Positions 35,536 to 45,616 are shown, counted from the stretch's first letter. The stretch is DNA of 64,000 nucleotides from DASZWJ01 sp963813895 (GCA_963813895.1 CAWFAS010000001.1:310001-374000), one strand, 5' to 3'. The notes: generated by a model not told the origin, from the letters alone. Numbers and translations are program-made.

Positions 35536-36072
35536 ATGTTAAATACATTAATAAAAAATACTAATTCTCGGGCGCGCATTTCCATTATTGTCGCTATGTC
35601 CACCAATCAAGTGATAGGTGTGGCCAATCGTTTACCCTGGCATTTACCTGCCGATCTTAAACATTTTAAAGCCTTGACCTGGGGCAAGCCTATTATCATG
35701 GGTCGTAAAACCTATGAATCTATCGGCAAGCCATTACCTGGGCGTCATAATATTATTGTTTCACACAACCGTGAACTGCAAATAACCGGTTGTGATATTG
35801 TGACTTCGTTAGAAGAAGCCATTAAATTGCCAGACTCTGCGTCGGAGGTGATGATAATTGGTGGTGCACAGCTATTCAAATCGGCTATTCCCTATGTTGA
35901 TTATTTGTATTTAACTCTTATCCATAAGAAATTTGCGGGCGACTGTTTTCTCCCTGAAGAAATGCAAGTAATGAATCCCGCTTTTTGGAGACAAGTTAAG
36001 TGTGAGAGACATCCTCGGGATGAGCAAAATTTATATGATTATAGTTTTCTTGAGTATGACAAAGTAAATTAA
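35536..36072 (+). CDS. folA: Dihydrofolate reductase
   Basis: 178 aa. The core starts at ISIIVAMSTNQVIGVANRLP (residue ~14), followed by WHLPADLKHFKALTWGKPII, MGRKTYESIGKPLPGRHNII and MIIGGAQLF, all DHFR signatures; the substrate-binding Asp is in LPADLK. The N-terminal MLNTLIKNTNSRAR is an extension over E. coli FolA; an inner start cannot be excluded. It regenerates tetrahydrofolate. It lies near apaH, as in other gammaproteobacteria. Confidence 0.95.
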   Translation: MLNTLIKNTNSRARISIIVAMSTNQVIGVANRLPWHLPADLKHFKALTWGKPIIMGRKTYESIGKPLPGRHNIIVSHNRELQITGCDIVTSLEEAIKLPDSASEVMIIGGAQLFKSAIPYVDYLYLTLIHKKFAGDCFLPEEMQVMNPAFWRQVKCERHPRDEQNLYDYSFLEYDKVN

Positions 36073-36092
36073 AAATAATTTTAAGGCTCACT

Positions 36093-37022
36093 ATGCGTCC
36101 ATCCCATTGCTTACTAGCCATCCTAATAGTTGCTATTTGGGGTTTCAATTTCGTAGTTATACAATTGGGTTTAAAAGAAGTTGCTCCGTTAGCATTGTGC
36201 TGCGCTCGATTTTTTTTGGCGAGCATCCCCGCTGTCTTTCTAGTTAAAAAACCTGCGGTACCGTACAAAATTATTGCCAGTTATGGCCTGATTATGTTCG
36301 CGTTGCAATTTTCGCTGCTATTTCTGGGTATGCATGCGGGGGTAACGGCTGGCTTAGCTTCATTAGTACTACAAGTTCAAGTATTTTTTACCATCCTGTT
36401 TGCAGTGTTATTCCTCAATGAAAAACCTAATTCCTGGCAGATTATTGGCGCTCTTGTTTCTTTCACGGGTATCGCGATTGTTGGTTTAAAACTAAATAAT
36501 AGCCATTATTCACTACTGGGATTCCTATTGCTTGTTACGGCTTCAGCATTTTGGGGCGCAGGAAATTTAATTTCTAAAAAAGCCGGTAAAATAAATATGT
36601 TTGCGTTTGTGATATGGGGAAGTCTTTTTGCCTGGCCGCCGTTATTAGTGATTGCTTTTCTGGTGGAAGGGGGAAGTAAAATTTTTGTTAACTTACATCA
36701 CTTATCCTGGGTATCGCTATTTTCAATTTTATATATTGTTTACCCTACTACCTTATTTGGTTTCGGCGCATGGAATTGGTTATTAAAAAAATACCAGGTA
36801 ACCATCATCGCCCCATTTACGTTATTGGTACCTGTCTTTGGAATGTTAAGTTCTTTTTTGGTATTGGGCGAGCCACTGCAGTTGTGGAAAATAGTTGCAG
36901 CAGTTTTAGTCATCGTTGGCTTATGTATCAATTTACTTATGCCGCGTTTCGTTGGCGCAAAAGGAGTTAGTAGGGCCGCAGTGCCTTTACAGAAAACCGC
37001 TGACCGTCCTCCAGGCGCATAG
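36093..37022 (+). CDS. EamA-family (DMT) transporter
   Basis: 309 aa with ten hydrophobic segments in two EamA repeats: the first opens CLLAILIVAIWGFNFVVIQL, the second begins LLGFLLLVTASAFWGAGNLI. Such proteins are inner-membrane exporters or importers of metabolites (O-acetylserine/cysteine exporters are close in architecture). Substrate unknown. It starts 20 bp after folA, probably the same transcript. Its last 56 bp overlap the convergent apaH. Confidence 0.85.
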   Translation: MRPSHCLLAILIVAIWGFNFVVIQLGLKEVAPLALCCARFFLASIPAVFLVKKPAVPYKIIASYGLIMFALQFSLLFLGMHAGVTAGLASLVLQVQVFFTILFAVLFLNEKPNSWQIIGALVSFTGIAIVGLKLNNSHYSLLGFLLLVTASAFWGAGNLISKKAGKINMFAFVIWGSLFAWPPLLVIAFLVEGGSKIFVNLHHLSWVSLFSILYIVYPTTLFGFGAWNWLLKKYQVTIIAPFTLLVPVFGMLSSFLVLGEPLQLWKIVAAVLVIVGLCINLLMPRFVGAKGVSRAAVPLQKTADRPPGA

Positions 37023-37776
37023 CAGTTAAATATCTACCCCAAACGCAGCCAGTATCCAGTGCATAGACGTTAGGCGTATTTGTCTGCCCTTCCAGGGCTG
37101 CCCAATGGCCGAAAACAATCTTTATATTTTGAGCTGCTCGGTTAGGTACCGCAAACCACGGCAGATACCCGGGAGGTTGTGAATCTAATCCACCTTTGAT
37201 TTTTAGATCAAGGTTGCCTTTCTCGTCGCAAAAACGCATGCGCGTTAATGCATCAGTGATATAGCACAATTTATCCCACTCGTCGGCATCGGGGTTCCAC
37301 ACGCCGGAACTATAATTATAAAGATGTTCCAGAAATTCTGAATAATGTTCGCTCTGTAATACAGCTTCTACTTCCGCGGCATAATTTTTTGCTTGTGCAA
37401 TACTCCATTGCGGAGGAATGCCCGCATGAGTCATCACATAACCTAATTGCGCATCATAATGAAATAAAGGTTGCTGCCGCAGCCAGTTAACTAACTCATC
37501 GCGATCGGGGGCAGTCAGGATATCGTGCAAGGTATGTTTTTTGTAGGGATGACCATTGGCGAGGATTAATAAATGCAAGTCGTGATTGCCTAAAACAACG
37601 ATGGGTTGATTTAGGTTTTTAACAAAGCGCAATACTTCCAGGGATTTGGGGCCACGGTTGATTAAATCTCCGGCAAACCACAGGCGGTCTTTGTGGGGAT
37701 TGAATTGGATTAGTTGGAGTAAATTTTGTAATTCATCATAGCAGCCTTGTATATCGCCAATGGCATAAGTGGACAT
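36967..37776 (-). CDS. apaH: Diadenosine tetraphosphatase (symmetrical)
   Basis: 269 aa. Metallophosphatase motifs: YAIGDIQGCYDEL at the start, FAGDLINRGPKSLEVLRF near 35, VVLGNHDLHLL near 61, and MTHAGIPPQW near 115. It splits Ap4A into two ADP. It is usually next to apaG and ksgA; here apaG is missing and ksgA lies 8 kb away beyond the nag island. The 3' end overlaps the EamA gene by 56 bp. Confidence 0.95.
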   Translation of the reverse strand: MSTYAIGDIQGCYDELQNLLQLIQFNPHKDRLWFAGDLINRGPKSLEVLRFVKNLNQPIVVLGNHDLHLLILANGHPYKKHTLHDILTAPDRDELVNWLRQQPLFHYDAQLGYVMTHAGIPPQWSIAQAKNYAAEVEAVLQSEHYSEFLEHLYNYSSGVWNPDADEWDKLCYITDALTRMRFCDEKGNLDLKIKGGLDSQPPGYLPWFAVPNRAAQNIKIVFGHWAALEGQTNTPNVYALDTGCVWGRYLTAMRLEDGQRFSVKALRPY

Positions 37777-37812
37777 GGGGTGTGTGCTCTTTTATGGACT
37801 GGGAGTGGGTTA

Positions 37813-37977
37813 GTGCCACTAGAAGCTGCCCCCTTCCTAACCTTCCCCCGCCAAGCGGGGGAAGGGACTTGCTCGAGCTAGTATGAGATTGGCTGCATAG
37901 CTTAACTTATCCTACCGAACCAGTCCCTTCCCCCGCTTGCGGGGGAAGGTTAGGAAGGGGGCAGCTTCTAGTGGCAC
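37813..37977. repeat. Palindromic repeat, family C
   Basis: 165 bp: GTGCCACTAGAAGCTGCCCC and complement at the ends, two CCCCCGC...GCGGGGG hairpins and a spacer with CTCGAGC. It lies between apaH and the nagR operator, exactly at the left border of the nag island. Confidence 0.9.
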
Positions 37978-38098
37978 TCATTCTGTAACCCCGCTTCAAA
38001 CGCACAAGTATCATAACAATGCAAAGCAAATACCCCAACTAAATTTTAAAAATCCTCTTCAAAAAACCAATCCCATTTCGACCCTTGCATTAGCAAAT

Positions 38099-38144
38099 AA
38101 TTGGTATTAACATGGTTTTAAAGTGGTATTGCATAAAAATACCA
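38099..38144 (+). promoter_or_regulatory. Candidate NagR operator
   Basis: TGGTATT (38124-38130) and AATACCA (38138-38144) form a perfect inverted repeat with a 7-bp spacer, 30 bp upstream of nagR; a further TTGGTATT half-site lies at 38101. GntR/HutC regulators of GlcNAc genes bind inverted sites with TGGTAT-type halves, so autoregulation of the nag operon is likely. Confidence 0.6.
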
Positions 38145-38173
38145 ATGTTTTTTAGACTGAACTGCAGAACCCA

Positions 38174-38914
38174 ATGGACGAAAAAAAGTTACAGCATCTA
38201 AAACTCGAGATGAATAGCGGCACCCCCCTCTATCTCCAGTTAGCACAGAAACTGTCAGAAGCTATAAAAAATGGCTGTTGGCAAGCAGGTGAGGCATTAC
38301 CTTCAGAGCGGTATTTGGCTGAATGTTTGTCTATTTCGCGGGTGACGGCGCGTAAGGGGTTAGATAGGCTGCTGGAGTCTGGATTAATTAAACGTTGTCG
38401 CGGTTCAGGAACGTTCATCACAGGTTCGGTATCACAGGCTTCAGCGCGATTGATAAGTTTCAGTGAAATGTTACGTGAACGCGGTTTTGCTTCCAGTGCA
38501 GTATGGTTATCGCGTGAGGTGGCTGCTGCCAGCCAAGAAGAAATGACCAGCATGGGCTTATCCCCCAACAGCAAAGTAATTCACCTTAAACGCTTGCGCT
38601 ATGCGGATCAAAAGGCGATAGCGTTGGAACATAATGTGTTACCTGTCCGCTATGTGCCGAATCCTTCGCTGATTGATCATTCATTATATGATTACTTGGA
38701 TACAATGGGTCATAGCATAACGCGCGCGATACAGCAGGTGAGCGCCATCAATGCCTCCATTGAACTTTCCCAGCTCATGGGAGTGGAGGTGGGGGCTGCC
38801 CTACTGTTAATTTCGCGTATTGGCTATTTGGAAAATAATATAGCTATAGAGTTGACCAAAACCCATTGTCTAAATGAATACTATGATTTTGTGGCTGAGT
38901 TAAGACCTAATTAA
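38174..38914 (+). CDS. nagR: GntR/HutC-family regulator of GlcNAc utilisation
   Basis: 246 aa. N-terminal winged helix (PLYLQLAQKLSEAIKNGCWQ, LPSERYLAECLSISRVTARK, residues 15-80) and a C-terminal UTRA effector domain (RLRYADQKAIALEHNVLP, LLLISRIGYLENN). The first gene of a co-directional cluster nagR-nagA-nagB-ptsHI fusion-nagE, 14 bp before nagA. By context it senses a GlcNAc phosphate; the name rests on context as much as on sequence. Confidence 0.85.
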   Translation: MDEKKLQHLKLEMNSGTPLYLQLAQKLSEAIKNGCWQAGEALPSERYLAECLSISRVTARKGLDRLLESGLIKRCRGSGTFITGSVSQASARLISFSEMLRERGFASSAVWLSREVAAASQEEMTSMGLSPNSKVIHLKRLRYADQKAIALEHNVLPVRYVPNPSLIDHSLYDYLDTMGHSITRAIQQVSAINASIELSQLMGVEVGAALLLISRIGYLENNIAIELTKTHCLNEYYDFVAELRPN

Positions 38915-38928
38915 AGATGTGAACGTTT

Positions 38929-40062
38929 ATGAAAAAAAATAGTCTAACAGGCAATGTGTTGACGTCAGAAGGTTGGGTGCAAGGCCAGGTAGCAATAGAA
39001 AATGGCAGAATCACGCACATTACAGGTAAACCTTTGGCTGCGGAATACCTCGCCAATAGTCAAGAAGGCTTTATTATCCCCGGGTTTATCGATCTACATG
39101 TTCATGGCGGTGGTGGCCGCGACGTGATGGAAGGTGGTAATGCCATTGAAACTGTGGTGCGCACCCATGCTCAACATGGAACCACTGCATTGCTGGCTAC
39201 CACCGTGACAGCACCTAAAGAAACGCTAGATCTTGTTCTTAATGAGTTGGGAGCTTATCTGCAAGGGCCAGGTACTGCTGCTGGCGCACGTATTTTGGGT
39301 GTGCATTTGGAAGGCCCTTACATCAATGCAGCAAAACTAGGTGCACAACCTGATTTTGTCAGCAGCGCAGGATGGCAGGAATTAACTCACTACTTGCAGC
39401 TGGCAGATATCCGCGTAGTAACACTGGCGCCGGAAATTGCCGGTCACTCCGAAATAATCCAAGCGCTGGTGCAACGCAATATTCGCGTGCAAATCGGTCA
39501 TACCCAGGGAAGCTATGAGGAAGGGGTATTGGCTTTAGAAAAAGGGGCCAGCAGTTTTACGCATTTATTTAATGCGATGACGGGTCTGCAACACCGTGCA
39601 CCCGGTATGGTGGGTGCGGCATTAGCGCACGCACACTATGCGGAATTGATTCCAGATTTGCTGCATGTGCATCCCGGCGCCATGCAAGCAGCCTTACGTG
39701 CCATCCCCCGTTTGTACTGTGTCACTGATGCCACGGCTGCAACAGACATGCCGGACGGTGAATACCGCCTGGGTACTCATACGGTAACTAAGTGCCAGGG
39801 TGGGGTGCGTTTGGCTGATGGTACGTTGGCTGGCAGTATATTGACCATGGATCAGGCCTTACGCAATCTGGTCAAAATTGGCTTAACGCTGGAGAATGCC
39901 TCTCACCGACTGTCGCTGTATCCGGCTGAATACTTGGGCATATCTGATAGAGGACGCATTGCTGTAGGAGCGTTTGCCGACGTAGTAGTATTAAATTGTC
40001 AATTACAACTTGAAACTGTTTATCTAGAGGGTGAAGCCATTGCCATCACAAATGTTAAATGA
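38929..40062 (+). CDS. nagA: N-acetylglucosamine-6-phosphate deacetylase
   Basis: 377 aa amidohydrolase: IIPGFIDLHVHGGGGRDVME (metal/active-site entry), HLEGPYIN, QIGHTQGSYEEG, THLFNAMTGLQHRAPGMVGA and VTDATAATDMPDGEY (catalytic Asp). It deacetylates GlcNAc-6-P to GlcN-6-P in the cytoplasm. It overlaps the next gene, so translation is probably coupled. Confidence 0.95.
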   Translation: MKKNSLTGNVLTSEGWVQGQVAIENGRITHITGKPLAAEYLANSQEGFIIPGFIDLHVHGGGGRDVMEGGNAIETVVRTHAQHGTTALLATTVTAPKETLDLVLNELGAYLQGPGTAAGARILGVHLEGPYINAAKLGAQPDFVSSAGWQELTHYLQLADIRVVTLAPEIAGHSEIIQALVQRNIRVQIGHTQGSYEEGVLALEKGASSFTHLFNAMTGLQHRAPGMVGAALAHAHYAELIPDLLHVHPGAMQAALRAIPRLYCVTDATAATDMPDGEYRLGTHTVTKCQGGVRLADGTLAGSILTMDQALRNLVKIGLTLENASHRLSLYPAEYLGISDRGRIAVGAFADVVVLNCQLQLETVYLEGEAIAITNVK

Positions 40063-41062
40063 AGCCTTATCCGCCGCGGAGGCGGTGCGTTCGCAAATAT
40101 CTTCAGCCAATGACAGTCTGGATTCACTGAGCCGAGCGCTACAAGTTACCGATCCCAATGTAGTACTGACTGTGGCACGGGGTAGTTCCGATCATGCCGC
40201 TAATTATTTTTCCTATCTAGTCATGAGCCGCACAGGGATTCCTGTCGTTTCCATGCCGCTGTCGTTGAAAACTTTACATCATACGCCTATGCGCGTTAGG
40301 CAACAGTTGGTAATGGCCTTTTCGCAGTCAGGCCGCAGCCCCGATTTGGTTGAAACTATGCAATCCCTCACGAGCGATGGCGCTTTGACTGTGGCGCTGG
40401 TCAATGACATAAATTCGCCGTTGGCAGGTGTTTGCCGCTATGTATTGCCTCTGATGGCGTGGCCGGAAAAGAGTGTAGCGGCAACCAAAAGTTATATCGC
40501 CACCTTGGCTATTGCGGCGCGCTTAGTTTCTTATTGGCAAAGCGATGATGAGTTACGTCAAGCCGTGGATAGTCTGCCAGAACAACTTACCCAGTCTGCC
40601 GCAATCGATTGGAGTTATGCAATTGATGCGATCAAGGATGTGGAGCGTATGATGGTGGTTGGACGTGGCTTAGGCTTTGCTATCGCCTTGGAAGCAGCCC
40701 TTAAGCTTAAAGAAACCTCAGGCATACAAGCAGAAGCTTTTAGTAGCGCTGAAATCCGTCATGGGCCCATGACCTTGATCGATCAGACTTATCCATTATT
40801 GGTATTTGCTCCCCGCGGGCCAGAACAACCAGGGCTGCTGGCCTTGGCCGAGGAGATGCGGGGCCGCGGCGCCAAAGTGTTATTGGCGGCCCCAGCCGAT
40901 GTGGCAGAGCGGGATCTTACCTTGGCGGTGGCCTCTCATCCGGTGTTAGATCCTATTCTAGCAATTCAGACGTTTTATGTGATGGCCGCTAAATTGGCGG
41001 AAGTGCGCGGGTTGGACCCCGACGCCCCGCGGCATCTTAGCAAGGTGACTTTGACTAATTAA
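40031..41062 (+). CDS. nagB: SIS-domain glucosamine-6-phosphate deaminase (NagB-II type)
   Basis: About 340 aa with two SIS domains: VARGSSDHAANYFSYLV and FSQSGRSPDLVETM near the N-terminal half, GRGLGFAIALEAALKLKETS, AEAFSSAEIRHGPM and a final DPDAPRHLSKVTLT, as in GlmS without its glutaminase domain. In nag clusters this family replaces classical NagB and converts GlcN-6-P to Fru-6-P plus ammonia. Start is uncertain: GTG 40031, TTG 40040 (best spacing from AGAGG) or ATG 40052. Confidence 0.88.
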   Translation: MKPLPSQMLNEALSAAEAVRSQISSANDSLDSLSRALQVTDPNVVLTVARGSSDHAANYFSYLVMSRTGIPVVSMPLSLKTLHHTPMRVRQQLVMAFSQSGRSPDLVETMQSLTSDGALTVALVNDINSPLAGVCRYVLPLMAWPEKSVAATKSYIATLAIAARLVSYWQSDDELRQAVDSLPEQLTQSAAIDWSYAIDAIKDVERMMVVGRGLGFAIALEAALKLKETSGIQAEAFSSAEIRHGPMTLIDQTYPLLVFAPRGPEQPGLLALAEEMRGRGAKVLLAAPADVAERDLTLAVASHPVLDPILAIQTFYVMAAKLAEVRGLDPDAPRHLSKVTLTN

Positions 41063-41100
41063 TTGGCAAGATAACTAAGGTCGTGAGGAGTAGAACATTA

Positions 41101-43668
41101 ATGCAATCCGTTGCCACTGAAAAACTTACGCTTTATTCCCCTTTGGCCGGGCCTTTATGCGCCTTAGAAGAGGTCCCAGATCCTGTGTTCGCCGGTCGAC
41201 TGTTAGGTGACGGGATAGCTATTGATCCTATTAATGAGCGCTTGACCTCACCCTGCAAAGGGCAGATAACTCACCTCGCCCGTACCGGACACGCCTTAAC
41301 TATTACTACGCCTGAGGGGGCGGAAATTCTCTTGCATTTGGGCATTGAAACGGTACAACTGGGCGGCCAGGGTTTCCATCCTCAAGTAGCAGAAGGGGAT
41401 TGGGTTAAGCCAGGTGATCTATTAATTGAATTTGATGCGGATTATCTCGCATGCCATGCCAAAAGCCTGTTATCGGTTATGTTGGTAACCAATGCTGACC
41501 GCTTTGAGATTGTGGCGCGAAGCGCATTTCTCTTGGCAACCCCTGACACGCCCTTATTAACGCTGCGCGAGCGACCCACGACCCCTAATTCAGTAATAGA
41601 TTCAAAAACCGCGAACAGTACAGCGGAATTATGCCGCACCGTCGTGGTGGCATTCGCGGGTGGCTTACATGCTCGTCCTGCCGCCAGAATACGTGACACG
41701 GCCCGGCGATTTCTAAGCCGTAGTGAGATTGCATATGACGGAAAACGCGCCAATTGTACTAGTATAACTGCGCTGCTCGGGTTGGGGATAGGTGAAGGCC
41801 AGCAGGTCACAGTTTATGTAAGTGGTGATGATGCCTCTACTGCTCTGGATGCGTTGGCGCAAACGTTGCAGACCTATATTGAAAACGAGGCAGAACCCGT
41901 AAAATTAGTGATAGCCAATACAGCAGTCTCGTCCGCCAGTAGTCCAGGTATCATAGCGGGTGTCTGTGCAAGTCCCGGTTTGGCCAATGGTGTCCTAGTG
42001 CATTGGGATGAATTGTGGACGGAAAACTCAATAGAGGAAATCTTGCAGGTTGAATCTGCACACACTGCCCTGCCGGATCAAGAACTCGCACGATTGACAA
42101 TCGCTTTGCAGCAAGTGACTTCTAGTCTTGCGGGCCGCATAACCGAAGCAGAACGACGCGGCGCTACTACTGAAGCCATGATATTTGATGCACATATCGC
42201 CTTACTGGACGATCCACAACTGATTTTGCAAGCTCACGCTATGATCGAACAAGGCCATGGCGCTGCCCATGCGTGGCATACAGCAGTTGCCGCGCAATGC
42301 GCTGTATTATCCGGATTACAAGACAGTCGATTAGCCGCTCGCGTTACTGATTTGTATGATCTTGAGAAACAAATTTTGCAAGCTTTGTCTGGCAGTGGTG
42401 ATAAAACCTTACCATTGATGCCCGAAGATGCAATCTTGGTGGCCAAAGAATTTACCCCTTCCGATATGGCAATAATTATAGCCAACTATTCAATCAAAGC
42501 ATTATGTATGCTGGGCGGTGGTCCTACCTCACATGCGGCGATTATCGCAGGTTCTTATGGCATTCCGACCCTGGTTGCCTTGGGAAGTGCTGTGGCAAAT
42601 CTACCTAACGGTAGTCAGGTGGTGGTTGATGCATCAGCTGGACACTTGGAAATAGAACCTACCACTGAACGTATCGCCACTGTTCAACAGTTGCAGCTGC
42701 GCGCAGCGCAAGCACAAAATCAAGCCTTGCAAAGAGCAGCTGAACCGGCTACTACCAGAGATAATAGGCATATTGAAATAGTGGCCAATATTGCCAATGT
42801 GGCAGATGCGCATCTAGCAGCTGCGCACGGAGCTGATGGTATTGGGCTGCTACGCACTGAGTTTCTATTTCTAGGACGCGAGGCAGCTCCACTACAACAA
42901 GAGCAAGCGGAAACCTATCAGGCAGTGGTTGATGCCATGCAAGGTCGGCCGGTTTTTATTCGCACTATAGACATAGGCGGGGATAAGCCGGTGAGTTACA
43001 TTCCCTTTCCAGAAGAATCTAATCCAGCATTGGGCTTGCGTGGGGTGCGCATTGAGGCAGTGCATCCTGCACTGGTAGATGCCCAATTACGGGCATTATT
43101 GCAGGTAACACCTTTATCTGCTTGTCGTATTCTGTTGCCGATGATAACCGAAGTGAATGAATTGGTGAGTTTGCGTAACCGTATTCTAGCTATGGCCCAG
43201 TCGTTAGGTATAACAGAGAAATTATCTATCGGGGCGATGATCGAAGTGCCTTCAGCGGCATTGCTAGCTGGCGTATTGGCGGAGTATGCCGATTTTCTGT
43301 CAATTGGCACCAATGATCTGACCCAATATACCTTAGCTATGGACCGAGGTAATCCAAGCCTGGCTAGTCGGTTGGATGGCTTACATCCTGCGGTCTTGCA
43401 TTTGATCCACTCTACAGTTGCAGGCGCAAGACAGCATGGAAAATTAGTGAGCGTCTGTGGGGCCTTAGCTTCGGATTTGGAGGCTGTGCCGGTTTTAATT
43501 GGGCTTGGCGTGAATGAATTATCAGTAGATGCGGGGCAAATACCTAAAATTAAACAGTTGGTTCGGCAATTGGATTTTGCCCAATGTGCGGATGAAGTGC
43601 AAACCTTGCTGGGGATGGCGTCAGCCGCGGCAGTGCGGGCGCATTGCAGGCGGGTATGGCCGGTTTAG
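41101..43668 (+). CDS. nagF: Fused PTS EIIA(Glc-type)-HPr-Enzyme I
   Basis: 855 aa from ATG 41101 (GAGGAG upstream). Three domains: EIIA of the crr type (residues 1-150, phospho-His79 in LHLGIETVQL), HPr (about 178-260, phospho-His190 in GGLHARPAAR) and Enzyme I (about 285-855, phospho-His478 in GGGPTSHAAI, then GLLRTEFLF, RTIDIGGDKP, and SIGTNDLTQYTLAMDR for PEP binding). It carries phosphate from PEP to the EIIB of NagE, so the cluster needs no other general PTS protein. Such fusions occur in Xanthomonas and Pseudomonas nag operons. Confidence 0.93.
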   Translation: MQSVATEKLTLYSPLAGPLCALEEVPDPVFAGRLLGDGIAIDPINERLTSPCKGQITHLARTGHALTITTPEGAEILLHLGIETVQLGGQGFHPQVAEGDWVKPGDLLIEFDADYLACHAKSLLSVMLVTNADRFEIVARSAFLLATPDTPLLTLRERPTTPNSVIDSKTANSTAELCRTVVVAFAGGLHARPAARIRDTARRFLSRSEIAYDGKRANCTSITALLGLGIGEGQQVTVYVSGDDASTALDALAQTLQTYIENEAEPVKLVIANTAVSSASSPGIIAGVCASPGLANGVLVHWDELWTENSIEEILQVESAHTALPDQELARLTIALQQVTSSLAGRITEAERRGATTEAMIFDAHIALLDDPQLILQAHAMIEQGHGAAHAWHTAVAAQCAVLSGLQDSRLAARVTDLYDLEKQILQALSGSGDKTLPLMPEDAILVAKEFTPSDMAIIIANYSIKALCMLGGGPTSHAAIIAGSYGIPTLVALGSAVANLPNGSQVVVDASAGHLEIEPTTERIATVQQLQLRAAQAQNQALQRAAEPATTRDNRHIEIVANIANVADAHLAAAHGADGIGLLRTEFLFLGREAAPLQQEQAETYQAVVDAMQGRPVFIRTIDIGGDKPVSYIPFPEESNPALGLRGVRIEAVHPALVDAQLRALLQVTPLSACRILLPMITEVNELVSLRNRILAMAQSLGITEKLSIGAMIEVPSAALLAGVLAEYADFLSIGTNDLTQYTLAMDRGNPSLASRLDGLHPAVLHLIHSTVAGARQHGKLVSVCGALASDLEAVPVLIGLGVNELSVDAGQIPKIKQLVRQLDFAQCADEVQTLLGMASAAAVRAHCRRVWPV

Positions 43669-43782
43669 AGTTTAAAGTGTGTATGAAACATTATAACTCC
43701 TCTTCACAGGGGGACGCAGTGCTTTTCCCCAAGTGGAAGGACGTTTTTTCATCATATCAATTGTTAAAAGAGAGCTAAAACC

Positions 43783-45579
43783 ATGAAATTTCCGTCTTTT
43801 TCAGGTATTCAGCGTCTGGGCCGTGCCTTGATGTTGCCGATTGCTGTATTACCGGTGGCAGGCTTGATGCTGCGTCTAGGCCAACCGGATCTGTTGAATA
43901 TTCCATTGGTAGCTCAAGCAGGCGATGCAATTTTTTCCAATTTGCCCCTATTATTTGCCATTGGTGTGGCGGTTGGATTTGCTAAAGAAAACAATGGCGT
44001 AGCCGGACTCGCTGGCGCCATTGGTTATTTAGTTGAGATTGCGGTTTTGAAAGTGATCGACGATAAGATCAATATGGGTGTGTTGGCCGGTATCATTCCA
44101 GGTATTGTAGCCGCGGCATTATATAACCGCTATAAAGATATTCGCTTGCCGGAGTATTTGGCATTTTTTGGCGGTAAACGTTTTGTCCCCATTATCACCG
44201 GGCTTGCAGCGTTAGTGATGGGCTTGGTGTTTGGATTAATCTGGCCGCCAGTGCAACATGGGATTGATGCCGTGGGTCAGTGGTTAGTACACGCAGGTGC
44301 AGCTGGCGTATTTATTTATGGATTTTTGAATCGGTTATTAATCGTAACCGGCTTGCACCATATTATTAATAGCTTGGTATGGTTTGTGTTTGGTTCTTTT
44401 CAGGCGGCTGGACATGTGGTCACTGGTGACCTGAATCGTTATTTTGCTGGCGACCCGACGGCGGGAATATTTATGGCAGGATTTTTTCCGGTGATGATGT
44501 TTGGCTTACCGGCAGCCTGCCTGGCGATGTATCAGGAGGTGCCGCGGGAGCGTCGGGCATTGATCGGCGGTATGCTATTTTCGATGGCGCTGACCTCCTT
44601 TCTAACGGGTGTGACAGAGCCTATAGAATTCGCTTTCATGTTTCTTTCGCCCCTACTCTATCTGCTACATGCCATATTGACTGGATTGTCATTAGTGGTG
44701 ATGTACTTGCTGAATGTAAAACTAGGATTTACTTTTTCTGCAGGGGGAATTGATTATTTATTAGCTTATGGCCTATCAACCCATGGCTGGCTGTTGCTGC
44801 CGGTAGGGCTTGTCTATTTTGTGCTGTATTATGGTTTGTTTCGCTTTTTTATTCGACGGTTTAATCTCAAAACACCTGGACGTGAAGATAGTCTGGAGGC
44901 CAATACCGGGATTGCGCCTAATGCAACTTCGGTTGGCGCTATAACTCAGTCGGCGGGTGCGACAGTTATGACCAATGCAAATGCGCAGGAGGCCATTGCT
45001 GACCGGTTTATTGAAGCACTAGGAGGAGCTGCAAATTTACTGTCGGTAGATGCCTGTACTACGCGCCTGCGTTTAACAGTGGCGGACAATCGTCTGTTGT
45101 CTGAACCAGCGCTGAAATCATTGGGTTCTCATGGGTTGCTGCGACCGGGGGCGCACAGTGTGCAAGTGGTATTGGGTCCAAAGGCAGATATTATTGCTGA
45201 TCAAATTCGTGCTGGATTAGTTCGGGCGAAGAATAGGGGGGATGAGGTTATTACGAAGGATACCCATCCTATAAAAGCAGCCGTAGTTGCTATTACTCAG
45301 CCCATTGCCAATAGCGAAGGGTGCAGACTACTGTCGGACACAACCATCAGTCAGTGGTTGGAAGCATTAGGTGGTGCTGGTAATCTGAAGAGTGTGGAGG
45401 CAGTAGCTGTTACCCGATTAAGAGTCAAAGTGCAGGATGTTAGGCAAGTGCTTACTGACCGGATCACCGCTTTGGGTGGTCTTGGGGTCATGCCAGTGGC
45501 GAATGATGTAGTTCACGTAGTGATTGGGCCACAAGCTTTGCATTATGCTGATGCAATATCAGCGGCTGTGCAGAGGTAA
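43783..45579 (+). CDS. nagE: PTS N-acetylglucosamine permease, EIIC-EIIB with a second EIIB-like domain
   Basis: 598 aa. EIIC, about ten membrane segments (residues 1-365): GRALMLPIAVLPVAGLMLRL, FSNLPLLFAIGVAVGFAKEN, and GVTEPIEFAFMFLSP with the sugar-binding Glu. EIIB at about 405-480 has the phospho-Cys (Cys425) in VDACTTRLRLTV. A second EIIB-like domain (about 520-598, EAVAVTRLRVKV) lacks the cysteine. It imports and phosphorylates GlcNAc with the fused EIIA-HPr-EI protein. Last gene of the nag island. Confidence 0.93.
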   Translation: MKFPSFSGIQRLGRALMLPIAVLPVAGLMLRLGQPDLLNIPLVAQAGDAIFSNLPLLFAIGVAVGFAKENNGVAGLAGAIGYLVEIAVLKVIDDKINMGVLAGIIPGIVAAALYNRYKDIRLPEYLAFFGGKRFVPIITGLAALVMGLVFGLIWPPVQHGIDAVGQWLVHAGAAGVFIYGFLNRLLIVTGLHHIINSLVWFVFGSFQAAGHVVTGDLNRYFAGDPTAGIFMAGFFPVMMFGLPAACLAMYQEVPRERRALIGGMLFSMALTSFLTGVTEPIEFAFMFLSPLLYLLHAILTGLSLVVMYLLNVKLGFTFSAGGIDYLLAYGLSTHGWLLLPVGLVYFVLYYGLFRFFIRRFNLKTPGREDSLEANTGIAPNATSVGAITQSAGATVMTNANAQEAIADRFIEALGGAANLLSVDACTTRLRLTVADNRLLSEPALKSLGSHGLLRPGAHSVQVVLGPKADIIADQIRAGLVRAKNRGDEVITKDTHPIKAAVVAITQPIANSEGCRLLSDTTISQWLEALGGAGNLKSVEAVAVTRLRVKVQDVRQVLTDRITALGGLGVMPVANDVVHVVIGPQALHYADAISAAVQR

Positions 45580-45616
45580 AAAATAGGTAAGGATTCACTA
45601 CATGAGTTTACATTAG

